Source: Actinomycetes bacterium (GTDB lineage Bacteria; Actinomycetota; Aquicultoria; CAJVYJ01; JAUVQD01). From it: DNA of 5,457 nt. Numbering within the stretch: the first letter of the stretch is position 1; every line of letters starts with the position of its first letter. The position numbers were made by a program, and so were the translations under genes. Of this stretch, positions 1 through 5,457 are shown piece after piece. The DNA lies in the NCBI GenBank assembly GCA_030605305.1, contig JAUWIO010000075.1, forward strand, positions 1-5,457. Direction: 5' to 3'. The notes below the pieces were generated by a model. The model made no database searches. It saw only the letters and a list, made by a program, of their open reading frames with translations, and had not been told where the DNA came from.

Positions 1-51
1 AGGCAACAGCAAGAGCAGGGCGAGCAGCGTGGCTGTCAGTCGGAATATCAT
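1..51 (-). CDS. N-terminus of a probable exported or membrane protein (partial)
   Basis: Seventeen codons are visible before the gene leaves the window. They read MIFRLTATLLALLLLLP: one early arginine followed by an almost unbroken Leu/Ala run, which looks like a signal peptide or an N-terminal membrane anchor. The ATG at 51-49 overlaps the TGA stop of the upstream Ppx-family gene (50-48) in an ATGA arrangement. This argues that the start is real and translationally coupled to that gene as the third member of the operon. I see no convincing Shine-Dalgarno sequence; the nearest purine run, AAAGAG, is about 11 bases from the ATG. The rest of the protein is outside the window, so no function can be given. 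Confidence 0.6.
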   Translation of the reverse strand, partial: MIFRLTATLLALLLLLP

Positions 52-992
52 GGCGTTTGTTGCTCTTTATTATAGTCGGCGATGGCGGTTATCGCCAGAC
101 CGTCGAGGATATCGCGCTCGCTGATGAGCACTTCGCGGTGGCCGAAAAACTGCATTATGGTCGAGAGGATGATCGCCCCGGCGACAATAGTGTCGGCCCG
201 CTTCGTTTCCAGGCCGACGACTTTTTGCCGCTCAACTAAGGGCAACGCCGCCAGGCTTTCAAGGCGTTCGTTGACCACTTCAATGGGGAGTCGGAAACGA
301 TGGATCTGGTCCGGATCGTATGGTTCCAGCCCCATCTCGATAGCGGCCAGCGTTGTGGCCGTGCCCGCGACCGCCAAAGCGACCGTATGGGGGCGCACTT
401 GCGGGGTGAACTCACGCTCCAGCACCTCGAGCACATGGTCCCCGGCAGAGCGGATCTGGTCTTTGGTCGGCGGGTCGGCGACCAGGAAGACGTCCCGTAC
501 TTTGACGCATCCCAAAGGGAGACTTTTTAAGATACGCGGGCGGTCGAAACCCTGCATGATCTCGGTGCTGCCGCCGCCGATATCGAATATCTGGTACTCG
601 AGCCCCATGTTGGCGATGAGAGGATCGGAAAGGACGCCGATAAATGTGAGCGTCGCCTCCATCTCACCGGGGATGACCTTTGGTCTCACACCTAGAATAG
701 CCTCCACCCGGTCGAGGACGACATCGGCATTGTGCGCCTCACGCATGGCCGCCGTGGCCGCTACGCGGGTCATAGCTACATCGTGTTCAGCGATGGTTTT
801 CGCGTATTCTTCAAGGACTACGGCCAGGCGCTCAATTGCCTGAGGTTGGATCTCCCCGTTCGCTCCGGCGTCTTTGCCTAAGCCAGTGATGTTCGTTTCG
901 CGCAGCACCGGGCTGGCGGCTGCATAGACGTCGCTTTGGGCTATATATAGACGGGTGGAGTTCGTCCCCATATCGATCACGGCTACCTTCAC
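48..992 (-). CDS. ppx: Ppx/GppA-family phosphatase (exopolyphosphatase type)
   Basis: This is a cytoplasmic enzyme of the ASKHA (actin/sugar kinase/Hsp70) fold. The family releases phosphate from the ends of inorganic polyphosphate and/or hydrolyses pppGpp to ppGpp. In the 314-residue product I see the phosphate-1 loop DMGTNSTR (residues 7-14), ATAAMREA (80-86), the IPGEMEA block (107-113) whose glutamates are candidates for the catalytic base, the phosphate-2 loop FDIGGGSTE (136-144), LPLGCVKV (158-165), AGTATTLAA (209-217) and ERDILDGLA (292-300). It is the short form with two ASKHA halves and no C-terminal HD domain, as in actinobacterial PPX1 proteins. I chose GTG at 992 because it places the first strand (MKVAVID) at the N-terminus and gives a GTGA overlap with the DUF501 stop. 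A GTG at 1004 would add four residues. Sequence alone cannot separate polyphosphatase from pppGpp phosphatase activity. Confidence 0.92.
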   Translation of the reverse strand: MKVAVIDMGTNSTRLYIAQSDVYAAASPVLRETNITGLGKDAGANGEIQPQAIERLAVVLEEYAKTIAEHDVAMTRVAATAAMREAHNADVVLDRVEAILGVRPKVIPGEMEATLTFIGVLSDPLIANMGLEYQIFDIGGGSTEIMQGFDRPRILKSLPLGCVKVRDVFLVADPPTKDQIRSAGDHVLEVLEREFTPQVRPHTVALAVAGTATTLAAIEMGLEPYDPDQIHRFRLPIEVVNERLESLAALPLVERQKVVGLETKRADTIVAGAIILSTIMQFFGHREVLISERDILDGLAITAIADYNKEQQTP

Positions 993-1471
993 AGCGCCGC
1001 GCACTGATCGCAGTCGTCAGGTATCGGGGCCATTCCTATCACGCATTCACCGATAGGGTTGAGGCCGCGAGCGAGCCAGTCGGCCGTGTGGGCGTGCAGG
1101 CACTTGACCTTGTGGTTTTCTCGGCAGCCGGCGATGCCTCCCAGGATATCGGCGTCGCCGCGCTCGGCACGGTACGCTTTATCGCTGAGCAATAGCCTTT
1201 GGCGCCAGACTTCATCGGCGTCCAGTCTCTCTTGCAGCTCGGCTATGAGCCCCGCTGCTTCCAGGCGGGCTATCCGGACACGCCCCTGGGGGCAAGTCAA
1301 CCAATAGAGGGTAGGGAAGGGTGTGCCGACATCGGAGCTCCCGGTATTTTTTATAACAAGCGGATAGCCGCTCGGGCAGCGCCTCTCGACTGCCGCTTTG
1401 ACGGACAGGCGCCGTTTGAGTTGGGCCGCGATGAGCGGCATGTCATTTCGGTCCGCAGTATTAGTTTGCAT
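989..1471 (-). CDS. DUF501 domain-containing protein
   Basis: This 160-residue protein matches DUF501 (COG1507), a family of unknown function largely from Actinobacteria and often encoded just before a Ppx/GppA gene, as here. Visible family blocks are RCPSGYP (31-37), the signature TPFPTLYWLTCP (50-61), RIARLEAAG (66-74), GGIAGC (111-116), VKCLHAHTADWLA (122-134) and NPIGE (138-142). It has seven cysteines (32, 60, 116, 124, 143, 154, 157) and a His-Cys-His cluster around 120-128, ending in a CxxC tail, so metal binding is plausible but unproven. There is no signal peptide or membrane segment. The ATG at 1471 lacks a Shine-Dalgarno sequence but lies seven bases behind TATAAT. An in-frame ATG at 1441 (Met11) is an alternative start. 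Its stop overlaps the Ppx start, so it is the first gene of the operon. Confidence 0.88.
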   Translation of the reverse strand: MQTNTADRNDMPLIAAQLKRRLSVKAAVERRCPSGYPLVIKNTGSSDVGTPFPTLYWLTCPQGRVRIARLEAAGLIAELQERLDADEVWRQRLLLSDKAYRAERGDADILGGIAGCRENHKVKCLHAHTADWLARGLNPIGECVIGMAPIPDDCDQCAAL

Positions 1472-1478
1472 AGCTTGA

Positions 1479-1484
1479 ATTATA
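1479..1484 (-). promoter_or_regulatory. -10 box of probable leaderless promoter for the DUF501-ppx operon
   Basis: A perfect TATAAT is read on the minus strand, and its last T is separated from the ATG at 1471 by only seven bases. Transcription would therefore start at or within a base of the start codon. There is no Shine-Dalgarno sequence in this gap. The -35 position (about 1502-1507) reads TATGCC, a poor match, so the call rests on the -10 box, its spacing, and its place downstream of the hppA terminator. Confidence 0.6.
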
Positions 1485-1514
1485 ACTGGCGGCCGGGAAA
1501 CGGCATAGTCGGGG

Positions 1515-1547
1515 AAAAGAAAAGGGCGGGTCCGCAGACCCGCCCTT
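1515..1547 (-). terminator. Rho-independent terminator of hppA
   Basis: There is a perfect 11-bp inverted repeat: AAGGGCGGGTC at 1522-1532 and its complement at 1537-1547, with a four-base loop. On the minus strand the stem is followed by TTTTCTTTT (1523-1515), the expected U-rich tract. It lies 18 bases after the hppA stop and upstream of the DUF501 promoter, so it separates hppA from the following operon. There is no T-tract on the plus-strand side, so it is unidirectional. Confidence 0.9.
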
Positions 1548-1564
1548 GAATGTACTTGATCGCT

Positions 1565-3622
<2,058 letters not shown>

Positions 3623-3631
3623 TTACTCATT

Positions 3632-3638
3632 CTCCCTT
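3632..3638 (-). promoter_or_regulatory. Shine-Dalgarno sequence deciding the hppA GTG start
   Basis: AAGGGAG on the minus strand lies nine bases before GTG at 3622. A nearer ATG (3630) follows it after a single base, is out of frame, and reaches TAG after six codons, so the GTG is the sensible start. This is the only strong Shine-Dalgarno sequence I see in the window. Confidence 0.8.
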
Positions 3639-3661
3639 CGATCCTTGAAAACAACCTTGTC

Positions 3662-3690
3662 ATTATATGTAAAGCGTATAGGGTAAGCAA
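3662..3690 (-). promoter_or_regulatory. Sigma-70-type promoter of hppA
   Basis: On the minus strand TTGCTT (3690-3685) is followed after exactly 17 bases by a perfect TATAAT (3667-3662). Transcription would begin near 3655, giving a leader of about 33 bases before the GTG at 3622. That leaves room for the Shine-Dalgarno sequence but is too short for a riboswitch. The promoter lies between the dgt stop and hppA, so hppA can be expressed independently. It is the best-formed promoter in the window. Confidence 0.82.
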
Positions 3691-3729
3691 GGCAGGTTAC
3701 CGAGGGTACTATACCGGTACGAGAGGGCG

Positions 3730-4764
3730 TCAGTCGGCCGGCGCGTCCCAGACTTTGGGGACAAAAAGGCCCTCGTATGTCTTGATCGCGAAGCGGTCGG
3801 TCATACCGGCCACGTAATCGACCACCTTCATGGTCAAATCGTCACCTGGGCCCGGTATGAACTCTTCGGGCATCTGAGCCGGATTAGCGCAATAGTAGTC
3901 GAAGAGCGAGCGTATGACCCGTGTCTGCTTGGCATCCTCGCTTTTTGCGACTGAATTGGTATAGACGTGATCGAAGAGAAACTGCCGCAACACGTTCATG
4001 TGGCGCCATCCTTCATCGCTCAAGCGGATGTCCGGGGTCTCAAGACTCGTTCGCACCAAGTCATTGACCATCCGGCTGATCCGCGAACTCTGTCCCCGGC
4101 CAAAAAAAGCCACCGGGTCGGCCGGGAGCTCTTCTTCCGTGATTATCCCACCCCGGACCGCGTCGTCGATGTCGTGATTGATGTAGGCGATCCGGTCGGC
4201 GACGCGGACGATCCGCCCTTCCAGGGTCGCCGGGAGCGCGGGGCCGGTGTGGTGGAGGATGCCGGCACGGACTTCCCAGGTCAGATTGAGTCCGCGACCG
4301 CCGTATTCAAGGATGTCGACGATGCGCAGGCTCTGTTCGTGGTGGCGAAAGGGTCTGGTGAGCTTGCCGCTCGCCTCCAGGGCGTTTTCGCCGACATGAC
4401 CAAAGGGGGTGTGGCCGAGGTCGTGGCCGAGGTCGATAGCTTCGGTCAGATCCTCATTGAGCCCCAACGCCCGAGCGATAGTCCGGGAGATTTGGCTGAC
4501 CTCGAGCGTGTGTGTCAGACGCGTGCGGTAATGGTCGCCTTGGGGCGCCAGGAAGACCTGTGTTTTATGGGCCAAGCGTCGAAAAGCTCTGGTGTGAAGT
4601 ATCCGGTCGCGGTCGCGCTGAAAGCAGGTCCGAACCGGGCAGGGAAGGATATCGCGTTGCCTCCCCTTGCTTTGAGCAGCCCGGACAGCTCGCTTGGAGA
4701 AGATGTCCACTTCCCTCAGCTCTGTTTGTTCTCTAGTCGTCAGATGAGATTCCCGGGTGCTCAT
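3730..4764 (-). CDS. dgt: HD-family deoxyguanosinetriphosphate triphosphohydrolase-like protein
   Basis: dNTPases of this family cleave dGTP and other dNTPs to the deoxynucleoside plus inorganic triphosphate in the cytoplasm, controlling dNTP pools. The 344-residue product carries the N-terminal block CPVRTCFQRDRDRILHT (42-58), FRRLAHKTQVF (61-71), and the HD metal site: His85 in RLTHTLEVS, His114-Asp115 in DLGHDLGHTPFGH (111-123), and Asp190 in VRVADRIAY. Glu126 and the His171-His172 pair are also typical of the family. The length fits the short bacterial dGTPase-like group. I start it at ATG 4764: the open frame continues upstream to 4902, but those 46 residues look unlike the family and would overlap the divergent gene. 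There is no Shine-Dalgarno sequence, but TATACT ends six bases before the ATG. No clear terminator follows the stop, so some read-through into hppA is possible. Substrate range cannot be read from sequence. Confidence 0.94.
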   Translation of the reverse strand: MSTRESHLTTREQTELREVDIFSKRAVRAAQSKGRQRDILPCPVRTCFQRDRDRILHTRAFRRLAHKTQVFLAPQGDHYRTRLTHTLEVSQISRTIARALGLNEDLTEAIDLGHDLGHTPFGHVGENALEASGKLTRPFRHHEQSLRIVDILEYGGRGLNLTWEVRAGILHHTGPALPATLEGRIVRVADRIAYINHDIDDAVRGGIITEEELPADPVAFFGRGQSSRISRMVNDLVRTSLETPDIRLSDEGWRHMNVLRQFLFDHVYTNSVAKSEDAKQTRVIRSLFDYYCANPAQMPEEFIPGPGDDLTMKVVDYVAGMTDRFAIKTYEGLFVPKVWDAPAD

Positions 4765-4770
4765 GAGCGA

Positions 4771-4776
4771 AGTATA
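4771..4776 (-). promoter_or_regulatory. -10 box of probable leaderless promoter for dgt
   Basis: TATACT on the minus strand ends exactly six bases before the ATG at 4764, the normal distance from a -10 box to +1, so the transcript should begin with the start codon. The gap has no Shine-Dalgarno sequence. The -35 position at 17-bp spacing (4799-4794) reads TGAAAC, a poor match. The box sits in an alternating TATATATA tract, so the exact hexamer is slightly ambiguous. Confidence 0.55.
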
Positions 4777-4795
4777 TATCAACGGCAACGCTAGT

Positions 4796-4824
4796 TTCAC
4801 TGGTCGCGACCGCGGGGATAACGT
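4796..4824 (+). promoter_or_regulatory. Possible weak promoter of the 2-hydroxyacid dehydrogenase gene
   Basis: TTCACT (4796-4801), then 17 bases, then TAACGT (4819-4824), which ends five bases before the ATG at 4830. The -35 matches consensus at four of six positions and the -10 at three of six. If real, this transcript would also be essentially leaderless. An alternative is a conventional leader using GGGGA (4814-4818) as a Shine-Dalgarno sequence, 11 bases from the ATG, with a promoter in the TATATAT tract near 4773-4779. The sequence does not decide between them. Confidence 0.25.
4802..4811. promoter_or_regulatory. Perfect 10-bp palindrome, possible operator
   Basis: GGTCGCGACC is its own reverse complement. 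It lies in the 65-bp gap between the divergent dgt and dehydrogenase starts, inside the spacer of the possible plus-strand promoter. A regulator bound here could affect one or both genes. It is short and GC-rich and could be chance; no regulator gene is in the window. Confidence 0.25.
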
Positions 4825-4829
4825 AGACC

Positions 4830-5457
4830 ATGCACAGACTGAAGATAGGGTTTTTTGAGGCCGAGAATGATAAAGAAGAAATAGCCGAGCGTTTGAAAGC
4901 ATTTGGTGATGTCCGGTTCTTTGCCGGACCGCTCAACCAGCATGTGGCTGAAGCGGCCGATCTCGATGTCATATCCGTTTTTATAAGGTCCAAAGTGACA
5001 AAGCCGGTCATCGACCGCCTGGAGTCTGTTTCGCTGATCGCTACGCGGTCCACTGGCTCTGACCATATCGACCTGGCCGAATGTGACCGCCGGGGTATTG
5101 TGGTCGCCAATGTTCCTGCCTATGGTGAATATACGGTAGCCGAACACACTTTCGCGCTGATATTGGTGTTGTCGCGAAATATCCACAAAGCGCATGTGCG
5201 CACGATGCGCAGCGACTTCTCGCTCGCGGGGCTCCGCGGTGTCGATCTCAAGGGCAAGACATTGGGAGTCGTCGGGGCCGGGCATATCGGTTTTCATGTC
5301 ATGAAGATGGCCAAGGGTTTCGGGATGCGGGTGCTGGCTTTCGACGTCAGGCCTAATGAGTTCTTGGCGGAAGTCGTCGGGTTCGAATACGCGGACTTCG
5401 ATACTCTCTTGGAAGAATCGGACATCATCACCCTGCACGCCCCATACAACGAACACA
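4830..5457 (+). CDS. D-isomer-specific 2-hydroxyacid dehydrogenase (partial, N-terminal 209 residues)
   Basis: This NAD-dependent oxidoreductase family interconverts 2-hydroxy and 2-oxo acids; members include D-lactate, phosphoglycerate and glyoxylate/hydroxypyruvate reducing enzymes. The visible part has the N-terminal substrate domain with RSTGSDHIDL (73-82) and VPAYGEYTVAEHTFALIL (95-112), then the Rossmann domain beginning KGKTLGVVGAGHIG (141-154), with the GxGxxG loop at 149-154. Asp172 at the end of the second strand (LAFD) indicates NAD rather than NADP. TLHAPYNEH (201-209) reaches the edge. The catalytic Arg, Glu and His lie beyond the window and cannot be checked. The TVAEHTFALIL segment recalls D-lactate dehydrogenase-like members, but substrate is not assigned. 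ATG 4830 is the first possible start, since an in-frame TAG lies at 4824. It is divergent from dgt. Confidence 0.92.
   Translation, partial: MHRLKIGFFEAENDKEEIAERLKAFGDVRFFAGPLNQHVAEAADLDVISVFIRSKVTKPVIDRLESVSLIATRSTGSDHIDLAECDRRGIVVANVPAYGEYTVAEHTFALILVLSRNIHKAHVRTMRSDFSLAGLRGVDLKGKTLGVVGAGHIGFHVMKMAKGFGMRVLAFDVRPNEFLAEVVGFEYADFDTLLEESDIITLHAPYNEH

Noticed and set aside
82..843. Plus-strand open frame of 253 codons
   Set aside because: It is antisense to the Ppx-family gene, which has all family motifs. The translation is Ser/Arg/Thr-rich low-complexity sequence with no recognisable domain.
3623..3661. Riboswitch in the hppA leader
   Set aside because: The predicted leader is only about 33 bases with no hairpin or anti-terminator structure, too short for any known riboswitch class.
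3695..3722. Short imperfect inverted repeats (GGTA-CTA-TACC and flanking ACC/GGT) after dgt
   Set aside because: Considered as a dgt terminator or an operator for hppA. The stem is only four pairs plus a bulged three and has no T-tract, so it is not supported.
3967..4794. Plus-strand open frame of 275 codons
   Set aside because: It lies opposite dgt, whose HD motifs are intact. The open antisense frame follows from the codon composition of dgt.
4797..5456. Minus-strand open frame of 219 codons at the right edge
   Set aside because: It is antisense to the clear 2-hydroxyacid dehydrogenase on the plus strand, which carries the GxGxxG loop and family motifs; this frame shows no domain.

Overview
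The window is a compact, ordinary-looking piece of bacterial chromosome with four complete genes, two genes cut by the window edges, and very short intergenic gaps. The best guess for the host is a member of, or relative of, the Actinomycetota, probably a deep, moderately GC-rich and possibly anaerobic lineage. This rests on the DUF501-Ppx gene pair, which is typical of that phylum, on start codons that sit directly behind -10 boxes (leaderless-type promoters), and on a K+-dependent, probably Na+-type membrane pyrophosphatase. It is an inference, not a firm placement.

Layout. On the minus strand, reading right to left: dgt (4764-3730, HD-family dNTP triphosphohydrolase), hppA (3622-1565, ion-pumping membrane pyrophosphatase), a DUF501 protein (1471-989), a Ppx/GppA-family phosphatase (992-48), and the first 17 codons of a protein with a hydrophobic N-terminus (51-1). 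On the plus strand, divergent from dgt, a D-isomer-specific 2-hydroxyacid dehydrogenase begins at 4830 and runs off the right edge.

Transcription units. hppA has a clear promoter of its own (3690-3662), a Shine-Dalgarno sequence, and a strong Rho-independent terminator (1547-1515), so it looks monocistronic. The DUF501 gene, the Ppx gene and the hydrophobic-start gene form a tight operon joined by GTGA and ATGA stop/start overlaps. Its likely promoter is a TATAAT box seven bases before the first ATG. dgt has a similar arrangement (TATACT six bases before ATG). Every gap is shorter than about 110 bases, and each holds promoter or terminator elements.

Function. Three neighbours act on successive inorganic phosphate species: dNTPase releases triphosphate, Ppx-family enzymes hydrolyse polyphosphate (some prefer short chains), and the membrane pyrophosphatase converts PPi into an ion gradient. 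This may be a functional neighbourhood or coincidence. I found no CRISPR array, mobile element, RNA gene or evident new defence system. The most useful observations are the leaderless promoters, the coupled operon with its DUF501 protein of unknown function, and the cation class of the pyrophosphatase.
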